A stretch of DNA of 64,000 nucleotides from Mesorhizobium sp. C432A (GTDB taxonomy: Bacteria; Pseudomonadota; Alphaproteobacteria; Rhizobiales; Rhizobiaceae), in the NCBI RefSeq assembly GCF_030323145.1, contig NZ_CP100470.1, positions 5,063,001 to 5,127,000 of the forward strand, in the 5' to 3' direction. Within the stretch, counting starts at the first letter, position 1. Each line of letters opens with the position of its first letter. This document shows, piece after piece, positions 26,930 through 35,458 of this stretch. A program made the position numbers and the translations under genes. The notes under the pieces were generated by a model, which saw only the letters and a list, made by a program, of their open reading frames with translations, had not been told where the DNA came from and ran no database searches.

Positions 26930-28255
26930 ATGAAATTCACGAGACGCGATGTAATCCGCACGACCGCAGGTGCCGCGGCGGGAGCTCTGGGAAGCCGGTT
27001 CGTCGGCTCGCCGGCTTTTGCCCAGGAGGGCTTGAAATACAAGCCCGAGGAAGGCGCAAAGCTGCGGCTGCTGCGCTGGTCGCCCTTCGTCAAGGGCGAT
27101 GAGGATCAATGGCTGGCCAACACCAAGCGCTTCACCGAGGCGACAGGTGTCGAGGTTCGTGTCGACAAGGAAAGCTGGGAGGACATTCGCCCCAAGGCAG
27201 CGGTCGCCGCCAATGTCGGTTCCGGCCCGGACCTGATGTTCGTCTGGTTCGACGACCCGCATCAATATCCCGACAAGCTGCACGACGTGACCGAGCTCGG
27301 CGAGTATCTGGGCTCGAAATATGGCGGCTGGCACGACGGACCAAAGCAATATGCGACGCGGGACGGCAAGTTCGTCGGCCTGCCGCTGGCCACGATCGGC
27401 AATGCCATCGTCTATCGCGAAAGCTGGGTGAAGGAGGCCGGCTTCTCCGAATTTCCGAAGGATACGGCAGGCTTCCTCGAGCTTTGCAAGGCGTTGCAGG
27501 CGAAGGGACATCCGGCCGGCTTCACGCACGGCCACGGCGTCGGCGACGGCAACAATTACGCGCACTGGCTGCTGTGGAGCCATGGCGGCCAGATGGTCGA
27601 CGAGAGCGGCAAGGTGGCGATCAACAGCCCCGAGACGCTAAAGGCGATCGGATACGCGCAGGAACTCTACAAGACCTTCATTCCCGGGACCGAAAGCTGG
27701 CTCGACGTCAATAACAACCGCGCCTTCCTGGCCGGCGAACTCGGCGTCATCGCCAACGGCATTTCCGCCTACAATACGGCCAAGATCAACAAGGACAACG
27801 ATCCGAAGCTGGCTGAGATCGCCAAGGACATCCGCACCACCAACCTGCCGATCGGTCCCGTCGGGAAATCGGTCGAACTGTTCCAGGTGACCACCGCCGT
27901 CATCTTCAACTACACGCCCCACCCCAATGCGGCCAAGGCCTATCTGCAGTTCATGTTCGAGGATCCGCAGATGACCGACTGGATCACCTCCTCGGCGGGC
28001 TATTGCTGCCAGACGCTGAAGGCCTTCGACAACAATCCGGTGTGGACGGCCGACCCGAACAATGCCGCCTATGCCAAGGCCTCGGCGACGCTGCGCCCCA
28101 ACGGCTATGCCGGGCCGCTCGGCTATGCCTCGGCGGCGACCATGGCCGACTATGTCCTGGTCGACATGTTTGCCAAGGCGGTGACCGGCCAGGCGACGCC
28201 GCAGGAGGCGATGGAGGAGGCGGAGAAGCGCGCCAACCGCTACTACCGCGTTTGA
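26930..28255 (+). CDS. carbohydrate ABC transporter, substrate-binding protein
   Basis: 441 residues. A Tat-type signal (MKFTRRDVIRTTAGAAAGAL, cleavage near AFAQ) is followed by a two-lobed CUT1 binding protein (LRLLRWSPFVKGDEDQW; RPKAAVAANVGSGPDLMFVW; NGISAYNTAKINKDND). GGAGGAGACGACC precedes the ATG. The twin-arginine signal is common among rhizobial sugar- and polyol-binding proteins. The length suggests an oligosaccharide or polyol ligand; the proximity of tagatose genes hints at a polyol such as galactitol, but this is inference. Confidence 0.92.
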   Translation: MKFTRRDVIRTTAGAAAGALGSRFVGSPAFAQEGLKYKPEEGAKLRLLRWSPFVKGDEDQWLANTKRFTEATGVEVRVDKESWEDIRPKAAVAANVGSGPDLMFVWFDDPHQYPDKLHDVTELGEYLGSKYGGWHDGPKQYATRDGKFVGLPLATIGNAIVYRESWVKEAGFSEFPKDTAGFLELCKALQAKGHPAGFTHGHGVGDGNNYAHWLLWSHGGQMVDESGKVAINSPETLKAIGYAQELYKTFIPGTESWLDVNNNRAFLAGELGVIANGISAYNTAKINKDNDPKLAEIAKDIRTTNLPIGPVGKSVELFQVTTAVIFNYTPHPNAAKAYLQFMFEDPQMTDWITSSAGYCCQTLKAFDNNPVWTADPNNAAYAKASATLRPNGYAGPLGYASAATMADYVLVDMFAKAVTGQATPQEAMEEAEKRANRYYRV

Positions 28256-28356
28256 TCACGGCACCGCCGGGCGCGTCTAGTGCGCTGCCCGGCCCGTCGC
28301 ACAATCCCATGGCGGCCGTTGACGCCGTGACCTGATTCCCCGATGAGGAGCCCTCC

Positions 28357-29295
28357 ATGGCCGTGCCGTCCGTTGCCGCCCAGCCGCGTCCGTCGATGCT
28401 TTCGCGGATCTCCGAAAGCCGCAACGCGCTGGGCTTCGGCTTCATGCTGCCGGCGGCGGCGCTGCTGCTGGTCTTCCTGACCTATCCGCTCGGGCTGGGC
28501 GTCTGGCTCGGTTTCACCGATGCCCGGATCGGCCGCCCCGGCATCTTCATCGGCGTCGAGAATTATCAGTACCTTTGGAATGACAACGTCTTCTGGCTCT
28601 CCGTCTTCAACACGCTGCTCTACACGGTCAGCGCCTCGATCCTGAAGTTCGTGCTCGGCCTGTGGCTGGCGCTCATCCTCAATGAAAACCTGCCGTTCAA
28701 ATCGTTCTTCCGCGCGATAGTCCTGCTGCCCTGGGTGGTGCCCACTGTACTGTCAGCCATCGCCTTCTGGTGGATCTACGATTCGCAGTTCTCCATCCTG
28801 TCCTGGGCGCTGCAGCAAATGGGCCTGATCGACCACCGCATCAATTTCCTCGGCGATCCGGAGAATGCGCGCGCTTCGGTTATCGCCGCCAACGTCTGGC
28901 GCGGCATTCCTTTCGTCGCCATCACGCTGCTCGCCGGCCTGCAGACCATTCCGCAGTCGCTCTACGAGGCGGCCACGCTCGACGGCGCCAGTCGCTGGCA
29001 GTTGTTTCGTTATGTGACTCTGCCGCTGCTGACGCCGATCATCGCCATCACCATGACCTTCTCGGTGCTGTTCACTTTCACCGATTTCCAGCTGATCTAC
29101 GTGCTGACCCGGGGCGGACCGGTGAATGCCACGCATCTGATGGCGACATTGTCTTTCCAGCGCGGCATTTCCGGCGGCCAGCTTGGCGAGGGCGCGGCCA
29201 TCGCGGTGGCCATGATCCCGTTCCTGCTGGCGGCGATCCTGTTCAGCTATTTCGGCCTGCAACGCCGCAAATGGCAACAAGGCGGCGGAGACTGA
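28357..29295 (+). CDS. carbohydrate ABC transporter permease, MalF type
   Basis: 312 residues with about six membrane helices. The N-terminal helix (GFMLPAAALLLVFLTYPLGLGVWLG) and the conserved EAA loop (LYEAATLDGASRWQLFRYVTLPLL) mark it as the first permease of a CUT1 system. GAGGAGCCCTCC lies just before the ATG. The second permease follows after one base, so both are made together. Confidence 0.93.
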   Translation: MAVPSVAAQPRPSMLSRISESRNALGFGFMLPAAALLLVFLTYPLGLGVWLGFTDARIGRPGIFIGVENYQYLWNDNVFWLSVFNTLLYTVSASILKFVLGLWLALILNENLPFKSFFRAIVLLPWVVPTVLSAIAFWWIYDSQFSILSWALQQMGLIDHRINFLGDPENARASVIAANVWRGIPFVAITLLAGLQTIPQSLYEAATLDGASRWQLFRYVTLPLLTPIIAITMTFSVLFTFTDFQLIYVLTRGGPVNATHLMATLSFQRGISGGQLGEGAAIAVAMIPFLLAAILFSYFGLQRRKWQQGGGD

Positions 29296-29296
29296 C

Positions 29297-30199
29297 ATGG
29301 TCAAGACGGCCGCGACAAGGAAGGCGAAACGTGGGGATATCGACGAAGGCGGCATGGGCTACCTGCAGAGCCTGCCGCGCCGCGTGGTGACGGTCTATCT
29401 GCCGCTGCTGGTGTTCGTCTTCGTGCTGTTGTTTCCGTTTTACTGGATGACGATCACGGCGGTTAAGCCCAATTTCGAGATGACCGACTATGCGCAGTTC
29501 AATCCGTTCTGGGTGGTGCATCCGACATTGGAGCATATCCGCTATCTCCTGTTCGAGACCTCCTATCCGGGCTGGCTGCTCAACACGATCATCATCTCGA
29601 CCGCCGCTACTTTCCTGTCGCTGCTGGCGTCTGTGTTCGCCGCCTATGCGATCGAGCGGCTGCGGTTTTCCGGGGCGCGGCAGGTCGGCCTCGGCATCTT
29701 CCTCGCCTATCTGGTGCCGCCCTCGATCCTGTTCATTCCGCTGTCGGTAATGGTGTTCAACCTCGGGCTCTACGACACGCCCTTCGCGCTCATCCTTACC
29801 TATCCAACCTTCCTGGTGCCGTTCTGCACGTGGCTGTTGATGGGTTACTTCCGCTCCATCCCGTTCGAACTGGAAGAATGCGCGCTGATAGACGGAGCGA
29901 GCCGGTGGCAGATCCTCACCAAAATCGTGCTGCCGCTCTCGGTGCCGGGCCTGATCTCCGCCGGCATATTCGCCTTCACCCTGTCATGGAACGAGTTCAT
30001 CTACGCGCTGACATTCATCCAGTCCTCGGAAAACAAGACCGTGCCGGTGGGTGTGCTGACCGAGTTGGTGCGCTCCGACGTCTACGAATGGGGGGCGCTG
30101 ATGGCGGGAGCGCTGATCGGCTCGCTTCCGGTGGTGGTGCTCTATTCGTTCTTCGTCGAGCACTATGTCTCGTCGATGACCGGCGCGGTGAAGGAGTGA
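29297..30199 (+). CDS. carbohydrate ABC transporter permease, MalG type
   Basis: 300 residues, about six membrane helices. The EAA loop is FELEECALIDGASRWQILTKIVLPL, followed by the MalG-type SWNEFIYALTF segment. Partner of the permease at 28357. The ATG lies one base after the previous stop. A hairpin at 30200-30229 immediately follows and probably ends the operon. Confidence 0.93.
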   Translation: MVKTAATRKAKRGDIDEGGMGYLQSLPRRVVTVYLPLLVFVFVLLFPFYWMTITAVKPNFEMTDYAQFNPFWVVHPTLEHIRYLLFETSYPGWLLNTIIISTAATFLSLLASVFAAYAIERLRFSGARQVGLGIFLAYLVPPSILFIPLSVMVFNLGLYDTPFALILTYPTFLVPFCTWLLMGYFRSIPFELEECALIDGASRWQILTKIVLPLSVPGLISAGIFAFTLSWNEFIYALTFIQSSENKTVPVGVLTELVRSDVYEWGALMAGALIGSLPVVVLYSFFVEHYVSSMTGAVKE

Positions 30200-30229
30200 C
30201 GCGCCGGCTCACGCAAGGCGACCGGCGCG
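30200..30229. terminator. hairpin between convergent ABC operon and SDR gene
   Basis: Perfect 8-bp arms CGCGCCGG (30200-30207) and CCGGCGCG (30222-30229) around a 14-nt loop, filling the 31-bp gap between the two convergent stop codons. It could end both transcripts; no U-tract is present. Confidence 0.5.
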
Positions 30230-30230
30230 G

Positions 30231-30935
30231 TCAGATCGCGCCGATGATGCCGCCGTCGACGCGGATGTTCTGGCCGGTGATGTAGCCCGCACCTTCGGAA
30301 GCGAGGAAGGCGATGGTCGCGGCGATCTCCTCCGACGTGCCGTAGCGCTGCATCGGCACGCTGTCGCGGCGCTCCTCGGTGGCCGGCAGGCTGTCGATCC
30401 AGCCGGGCAGCACATTGTTCATGCGCACATTGTCGGCGGCGTAGGTGTTGGCGAAGATCTTGGTGTAGGCGGCAAGCCCGGCGCGGAACACGGCGGATGT
30501 CGGGAACATCGGGCTCGGCTCGACCACCCAGGCGGTCGAGATGTTGATGATGGCGCCAGCCCTCTGCTTGACCATCTGCGGCGCCACGATGCGCACCGGC
30601 CGGATGACGTTCATCAGATAGACGTCGAGACCGGTGTGCCACTGCTCGTCGGTGATTTCGAGGATCGGCGCGCGTGGCCCGTGGCCGCCGCTGTTGACCA
30701 GCACGTCGATGCGGCCGAAGCGCTCGAGCGTCAGATCGGCGAGCCGCTGCAGATCGTCATTCGACTGGTTGGAGCCGGTGACGCCGAGGCCGCCAAGCTC
30801 CTTGGCCAGAGCCTCGCCCTTACCGGAGGACGACAGGATCGCGACCTTGAACCCGTCCGCCGCCAGCCGCTTGGCCGCCGCCGCGCCCATACCGCTGCCA
30901 CCCGCGACGACGACTGCTACTTTTTCTACACTCAT
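30231..30935 (-). CDS. SDR family protein with substituted YxxxK pair
   Basis: About 234 residues, Rossmann fold with VAGGSGMGAAAAKRL at the cofactor loop, VNSGGHG in place of NNAG, and IINIST (catalytic-type serine). Where classical SDRs have YxxxK this protein has SAVFR (then AGLAAYTK), so both the tyrosine and the lysine are replaced, by Ser and Arg. The C-terminal end (MNNVLPGWIDSLP; GYITGQNIRVDGG) is well conserved, so the gene is intact and under selection. The reaction is uncertain. AAGGAAA precedes the ATG at 30935. Divergent from a LysR gene. Confidence 0.87.
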   Translation of the reverse strand: MSVEKVAVVVAGGSGMGAAAAKRLAADGFKVAILSSSGKGEALAKELGGLGVTGSNQSNDDLQRLADLTLERFGRIDVLVNSGGHGPRAPILEITDEQWHTGLDVYLMNVIRPVRIVAPQMVKQRAGAIINISTAWVVEPSPMFPTSAVFRAGLAAYTKIFANTYAADNVRMNNVLPGWIDSLPATEERRDSVPMQRYGTSEEIAATIAFLASEGAGYITGQNIRVDGGIIGAI

Positions 30936-31017
30936 CTCGATTTTCCTTCGCACGGGCTGGCGGGACTCTGAAGCACATGTTTCCGACCTTCGAGCAATGC
31001 TATAAACGGTTTTGCCA

Positions 31018-31033
31018 TCTGGTTCGAACCAGA
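31018..31033. promoter_or_regulatory. putative LysR operator between SDR and LysR genes
   Basis: Perfect 16-bp palindrome TCTGGTTCGAACCAGA, which contains a T-N11-A-like core. It lies 33 bp upstream of the LysR start and about 80 bp upstream of the SDR start, the usual place for an autoregulated LysR site controlling a divergent gene. Confidence 0.55.
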
Positions 31034-31066
31034 AAGCCTGAAATCAAGCTGTAGAAAAACTCCTGC

Positions 31067-32068
31067 ATGCCTGAAGCCTTCCTGAGCCTGCCACCATTGA
31101 ATGCGCTGCGTGCCTTCGAAGCCGCCGCGCGTCATCTCAACTTCCGCATCGCCGCCGAAGAGCTGAACGTGACGCAAGGGGCGGTGGCGCAGCATATACG
31201 CGGGCTGGAGGCCGATCTCGGCACAAAACTCTTCGACCGGCTGCCGCGCGGCCTGGCGCTGACCGATGAGGGCCGCGCCTATATGCCCAACATCCGCCGC
31301 GCCTTCGAGCTGATCTCGGAGGCCACCTTGCTGCTGCGGCCCGAACCGGCGCGGCTGACGATCAGCGTCACGCCGAGCTTTGCCACCAAATGGCTGATCC
31401 CCAAACTGCCGGAGTTCGTCGCGCACAACCCGCTGGTCGATTTGCGAATCCTGGCCAGCGAAAGCCTGTCGAGTTTTCAGGCCGATGGCGTCGACATTGC
31501 GGTCAGGCAAGGCCGCCTGCCCTCCGGCGCCGGCCTGATGGTGGATCTTTTGTTTCCACAGCAGATCATCGCCATCTGCAGCCCTGCCCTGCTGCCGACC
31601 GGCGCGAACGAGATCGCGGCGGCCGATATCCAGCATCACGTCCTGCTGCACGACGCGCACAATCTGTGGCCGGAATTCATGGAGAGAGTACTCGGCCTGA
31701 GGATGGCCACCGAGGCCAAACGCATGCGCTTCAACCAGACAGGCCTCGCGATCGACGCCGCCATTGCCGGCCAGGGCATCGCGCTGGCCAGCCGGTTTCT
31801 CGTATCCGCCGACATTGCCGCCGGCCGGCTGGTGCAGCCGATCAACGCGGAGATGCGTGGGACGCACGATTTCTATGTCGTGATGCCGCGCAAGCAACGG
31901 CACCCAGAACCGACGCAAGCCGTGCGGCGATGGCTGCTGGATGAGGGCGATGCGGCGCGGCTGTCATGGATAGCCGATCTCCCCTTTTACCGCCGCCGCG
32001 CAATGTCGGCCGCCACCGCCTTCGCCTCCCTGCCGATTTCTCGTAGCAGACCGGTGACCGGATTGTAG
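31067..32068 (+). CDS. LysR family transcriptional regulator (GcvA-like)
   Basis: 333 residues. Winged HTH near the N-terminus (LNALRAFEAAARHLNFRIAA; LNVTQGAVAQHIRGLEADLG; LFDRLPRGLALTDEG) followed by the effector-binding domain (LTISVTPSFATKWLIPKL). It probably controls the divergent SDR gene through the palindrome at 31018. The last 30 or so residues (after LLDEGDAARL) extend past the normal LysR end and overlap the convergent monooxygenase gene by 82 bp; they look like antisense coding, so the original stop may have been lost. Confidence 0.9.
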   Translation: MPEAFLSLPPLNALRAFEAAARHLNFRIAAEELNVTQGAVAQHIRGLEADLGTKLFDRLPRGLALTDEGRAYMPNIRRAFELISEATLLLRPEPARLTISVTPSFATKWLIPKLPEFVAHNPLVDLRILASESLSSFQADGVDIAVRQGRLPSGAGLMVDLLFPQQIIAICSPALLPTGANEIAAADIQHHVLLHDAHNLWPEFMERVLGLRMATEAKRMRFNQTGLAIDAAIAGQGIALASRFLVSADIAAGRLVQPINAEMRGTHDFYVVMPRKQRHPEPTQAVRRWLLDEGDAARLSWIADLPFYRRRAMSAATAFASLPISRSRPVTGL

Positions 32069-33090
32069 AAGCCGACGAGGTAGAGGCCGAGTTGAGAGGC
32101 GCGGGCGTTGACGCCACTGCGCTCCGGCTGCAATTCCACGGGCAGAAACTTTTCGTAGCCCGGGCGATAGCCGGTGGCGAGGATGACGGCGTCGAAATTT
32201 TCCTGCCTGCCGTCGGTGAACGCAGCGCCGCGCTCGGTGAAGCCCGCTATGTCGGGTGCGATCTTGATGGCGCCTTTGGTGATGGCGTCGACCGTGCCGA
32301 CGTCGATGACCGGGATGCGGCCGACTTCGTCGATCTGCTGCAGGATGCCCTGCTTCGGCCTGACGATGCCGTATTTCTCGAGCTTGCCCAGCGCGAAATC
32401 GAGGATGATCGGGAACATCCAGTCGTTCAGCGCCTGCGGCATCGGCCGGCTGGCGATGCCGACCATCTGGATCGGCACGCCGAACAGCTGGCGCGGCACG
32501 ATGTGGACGCCCTTGCGCACCGAAATGGTCGGACGCGCGCCACTTTCCGCCAAGTCGAGCGCGATCTCGGCGCCGGTGTTGCCCATGCCGACGATCAGCA
32601 CGGAGCGGCCGGCAAAGGGCGCCGCTTGCGTATAGTCGGCGCTGTGCAGCACCTCGCCCTTGAAAGCCTCGATAGCAGGGAGCCGGGGGACGATCGGCTC
32701 GGCATTGTTACCGCTGGCGATGACGACATGGCGCGCCTTGATGTTGTCCGATCCTGTCTCGACCAGAAAACCGCCGTCCCCGAGGCGAATGGCTTTCACC
32801 GTCACGCCGAAGCGCGGGCGCAGATCGAATTTTTCCGCGTAGTCGTCGAGATAGCGGACCACCATTTCGCGCGGCACGTAGCGCGGATAATTTTTGGGAA
32901 AGGGCAGGAACGGCAGCGACGAGAACGACTTGACCGTATGCAGATGCAGCCGCCGATAGTGCCGCCGCCAGGCGGGCGCGATCTCCTGCGATTTTTCGAG
33001 CAGGATGAAATCCACTCCTGCCCGCTTCAGGCAGGCACCGACCGCAAGGCCGGCGGGCCCGGCGCCGACAATAACGACAGTGGTGTCCAA
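31987..33090 (-). CDS. flavin-containing monooxygenase (YUCCA/FMO-like)
   Basis: 367 residues. The FAD Rossmann motif is GAGPAG (residues 9-14), the NADPH motif GMGNTG near 170, and the FMO fingerprint FxGxxxHxxxY appears as FKGEVLHSADY; the ATGY motif is also present. Such class B flavoenzymes oxygenate nitrogen, sulfur or keto groups. The compact size and the sequence pattern resemble YUCCA-type enzymes that act on indole-3-pyruvate, which is of interest in a plant-associated genus, but the substrate is not proven. Convergent with LysR. Confidence 0.88.
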   Translation of the reverse strand: MDTTVVIVGAGPAGLAVGACLKRAGVDFILLEKSQEIAPAWRRHYRRLHLHTVKSFSSLPFLPFPKNYPRYVPREMVVRYLDDYAEKFDLRPRFGVTVKAIRLGDGGFLVETGSDNIKARHVVIASGNNAEPIVPRLPAIEAFKGEVLHSADYTQAAPFAGRSVLIVGMGNTGAEIALDLAESGARPTISVRKGVHIVPRQLFGVPIQMVGIASRPMPQALNDWMFPIILDFALGKLEKYGIVRPKQGILQQIDEVGRIPVIDVGTVDAITKGAIKIAPDIAGFTERGAAFTDGRQENFDAVILATGYRPGYEKFLPVELQPERSGVNARASQLGLYLVGFYNPVTGLLREIGREAKAVAADIARRR

Positions 33091-33155
33091 GCGATTCTCC
33101 TCCCGCTAGCTCCTTAGGCTACGCGTAGAAGCGCAGGCGGGACAAGGCGCGCCTC

Positions 33156-33180
33156 ACCTTCTCCCCTTGTTGGAGAAGGT
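33156..33180. repeat. short hairpin repeat after the monooxygenase promoter region
   Basis: ACCTTCTCC and GGAGAAGGT arms around a 7-nt loop, a half-element of a rhizobial intergenic repeat class. It lies in the 455-bp stretch 33091-33545, which also holds the decayed oxidoreductase fragment and no intact gene. Confidence 0.55.
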
Positions 33181-33250
33181 GGATCGGCGCGCTAGCGCCG
33201 AGACGCCTTCGCATCGCGGCGCGCACGCTGCGCATCCTGTCCGGTCTCGG

Positions 33251-33430
33251 CTCACCCCCGGTGACGAATGTCTATCCCGGCAATCGCCCATGCTGTCGGA
33301 CGGGCTGCCTGTCGCCGGCCGCACCGCGGTCGAAGAGCTCTACGTGCATGGCGGCATGGGCCAATCGGCATGCATGCCGCCCCCGCCATCGCGCGCTGGC
33401 TGGAAGAGGCCGTGGTTCGGGCGATGGCAA
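33251..33430 (+). pseudogene. remnant of a FAD-dependent amino-acid oxidoreductase (DadA-like C-terminus)
   Basis: Translated fragments from two frames join to a DadA-like tail: a SRQSPMLSDGLPVAG segment followed by RTAVEELYVHGGMG, and then in the next frame GPIGMHAAPAIARWLEEAVV. The order and spacing match the C-terminal end of FAD-dependent D-amino-acid dehydrogenases (a R-P-M-x-x-D-G-x-P motif followed by G-x-G-x-x-G). No start or N-terminal half remains. A deletion plus a frameshift is inferred. Confidence 0.45.
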
Positions 33431-33545
33431 TCCGAAGCAGACATGGCTCCGGCCACAGCGATTTGCGGGATGGGAAGGGTGAGGCTGCGCGACGTCGTGT
33501 CGATGTAGCCCGCCATCGGCCCGAAGGGAGGGCTGGCGTTGCTCC

Positions 33546-33977
33546 CTAGCCGATATGCTCGGCGCGCAGCTTCTTCTTTATCTGCTCCAGGCCTGCCTCG
33601 CCGCCCGTCGCCAATTCATCGGCGATCCTTGCCAGCTTGTCATCGGCGGTGCGGTATTTGCTGCCCCAGGCGCCGAGCGTCGCCAGCACCGGCAACAGGT
33701 CGATGCCCGCCTCGGTCAGCTTATAGATCGCCTTGAGCTTGTGCGTGGGGTCGTCGCTTCTGGTGACAATGCCCTCATCCTGCAAGGTCTGCAGCCGCTC
33801 GGCCAGCGTGCGCGACGAGATGCCTTCGCCTGATAGCAGAAACTCCCGGAAGTGCCTTTTTCCCGCGAAAATCATGTCGCGGATGATCAGCAGCGTCCAG
33901 CGGTCACCGAGCAATTCGAGCGACAGGCTGATGGGGCAGCCGGATCTTTCCCTGGTCGACATTCTCAATGCTTCCAT
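33546..33977 (-). CDS. HxlR family transcriptional regulator
   Basis: 143 residues with the HxlR winged helix: CPISLSLELLGDRWTLLIIRDM, then HFREFLLSGEGISSRTLAERLQTL and the wing KAIYKLTEAG. The N-terminal cysteine at GCPIS is the residue used for thiol or electrophile sensing in several HxlR members, but that function is not shown here. Start at 33977 or 33962 (MSTRERSG). It faces a RibD-like reductase gene across a symmetric dyad (33988-34038), the usual layout for such regulators. Confidence 0.9.
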   Translation of the reverse strand: MEALRMSTRERSGCPISLSLELLGDRWTLLIIRDMIFAGKRHFREFLLSGEGISSRTLAERLQTLQDEGIVTRSDDPTHKLKAIYKLTEAGIDLLPVLATLGAWGSKYRTADDKLARIADELATGGEAGLEQIKKKLRAEHIG

Positions 33978-33987
33978 TTCTAAATCA

Positions 33988-34038
33988 CTTTACTATTGAC
34001 ATCATTTTTCTCTCATGTCAATGGTTCCGAAAGTAAAG
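33988..34038. promoter_or_regulatory. divergent promoter with nested dyad symmetry (HxlR operator)
   Basis: Nested inverted repeats: CTTTAC (33988-33993) with GTAAAG (34033-34038), and ATTGACAT (33995-34002) with ATGTCAAT (34015-34022). Each inner arm contains TTGACA, a -35-like hexamer, one on each strand. A bound HxlR dimer here could block both promoters. Confidence 0.5.
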
Positions 34039-34099
34039 CGATCACCAACGCCGCCTGACCTGGCGCTGGTGACACCAGAGCTCAATCAGGAGAACGACG

Positions 34100-34687
34100 A
34101 TGAGAAAACTGATCCTGCAGATGCAGATGTCGGTCGACGGTTTTGTCGGCGCGGCCGGCGATGAGCACTGGCAGCTCTGGGAATGGGGCGCCAACTGCCC
34201 GTGGGACGACGACTTGAAGCAGGATTTCAACGCGGTGTTCGCCGGCATCGATACCATTCTGCTCAGCCGCAAGATGGCCGAAGAAGGCTATCTAACCCAT
34301 TGGGGCAATGCGGCAAAAAACTATCCGCGCGATCCCTTCTACGCCTTTGCGCAGCGCATCGTCGAGGCGCGCAAGGTGGTGCTGAGCGACAAGCTCGCGG
34401 CATCGCGGTGGGAGCGCACGACGCTTGCCAGCGGCGACCTGCCGCGCGAGGTCAAGGCGCTGAAAGCTGAAGGTGAAGGCGACATGGCGGTATTCGGCGG
34501 CGCCGGCTTTGCCTCGGCCCTGATTGCAGCGGGACTGGTCGATGAGTTCCAGCTGTTCATCAATCCGGCCGCGCTGGGCGACGGCGAGCGGATTTTCGAC
34601 TGTGGCGGCTTCCTGAAATTGCGCCTGCTCGGCTCTAAAGCCTATGCCTGCGGAATGGTGGTGAACCGCTACGCGCCGGCAATGTGA
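34100..34687 (+). CDS. dihydrofolate reductase-like protein (RibD C-terminal family)
   Basis: 195 residues, one-domain protein of the DHFR/RibD-C fold: MRKLILQMQMSVDGFVGAAG at the start, FAGIDTILLSRKM, and the NADPH-loop region DMAVFGGAGFASALIAAGLVDEF. It probably reduces a small keto compound with NADPH; members are often next to HxlR regulators but few substrates are known. AGGAGAACGACG precedes the ATG. Its expression is likely set by the divergent HxlR protein. Confidence 0.88.
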   Translation: MRKLILQMQMSVDGFVGAAGDEHWQLWEWGANCPWDDDLKQDFNAVFAGIDTILLSRKMAEEGYLTHWGNAAKNYPRDPFYAFAQRIVEARKVVLSDKLAASRWERTTLASGDLPREVKALKAEGEGDMAVFGGAGFASALIAAGLVDEFQLFINPAALGDGERIFDCGGFLKLRLLGSKAYACGMVVNRYAPAM

Positions 34688-34782
34688 AGTAGTTCAGCGA
34701 TTGAATCCGTGGACCGCTTCAACTCTTTGTTTTTACGAGAACTCCGGACGGATCACCGCAACCCGCTCCTCGTGAACCTGCG

Positions 34783-35202
34783 CTAGAAATTGATCTCGAC
34801 CGAAGCGGCACTTCGCTTTGCCGGCCCGTGAAACACCGCCTCGATGTTGTTGCCGTCGGCGTCGAGCAGGAAGGCGGCGTAGTAGCCGGGGTGGTAGGGC
34901 CGCTCACCCGGCGCGCCATTGTCGGCGCCGCCGGCATCGAGGCCGGCCTTGTAGAACGCATCGACCATGGCCTTGTCCCTGGCCTGGAGGGCCAGATGAT
35001 GGCGCCCGGTCAGCTGTCCCCTCGCCGCCCGGCTGTCGAGGCTTGAGATGAACAGCTCGTCGGCCCAGAAATAGTCCTCGGCCTCGCCGCCGATCGGAAT
35101 GCCGAGCACCTTGAAGACGGCTTCATAGAAGCGCCGGCTCGCCTTGAGGTCCCTGACCACCAGCTGGACGTGGTCGATGAGGCGGCCGCGATGCAGTTCC
35201 AT
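34783..35202 (-). CDS. VOC family protein (glyoxalase/dioxygenase fold)
   Basis: About 139 residues, two beta-alpha-beta-beta-beta modules. LIDHVQLVVRDLKASRRFYEAV holds a metal-ligand-like His, and GYYAAFLLDADGNNIEAVFHG ends with the conserved Glu. HHLALQA supplies another His. GGGAG sits 9 nt before the ATG at 35202. VOC proteins bind a divalent metal and carry out isomerisation, ring opening or antibiotic binding; which one applies here is unknown. Confidence 0.86.
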   Translation of the reverse strand: MELHRGRLIDHVQLVVRDLKASRRFYEAVFKVLGIPIGGEAEDYFWADELFISSLDSRAARGQLTGRHHLALQARDKAMVDAFYKAGLDAGGADNGAPGERPYHPGYYAAFLLDADGNNIEAVFHGPAKRSAASVEINF

Positions 35203-35458
35203 GAGCGATATCTCCCGTCGCGAGACCACAAAGCTAGTGCCGCGGAGCGGCTCGTCAATTCGGCAGTCTATCTTGTCGGCGCGCTTGGCAGCCTTACACC
35301 CCTGCTTTTGTCATATCCGGATGGACTTCCACGCAGACCGGATAAAAAATGCAACCGGATTGTCGGATTCGAAATCCCGCCAACGTCCTTCGGACGCAAG
35401 CGGCGCAACGGAGCTGGAGCGAGTGGCGCCGCATCGAAACCGATCTCGGGAGAAGAGC

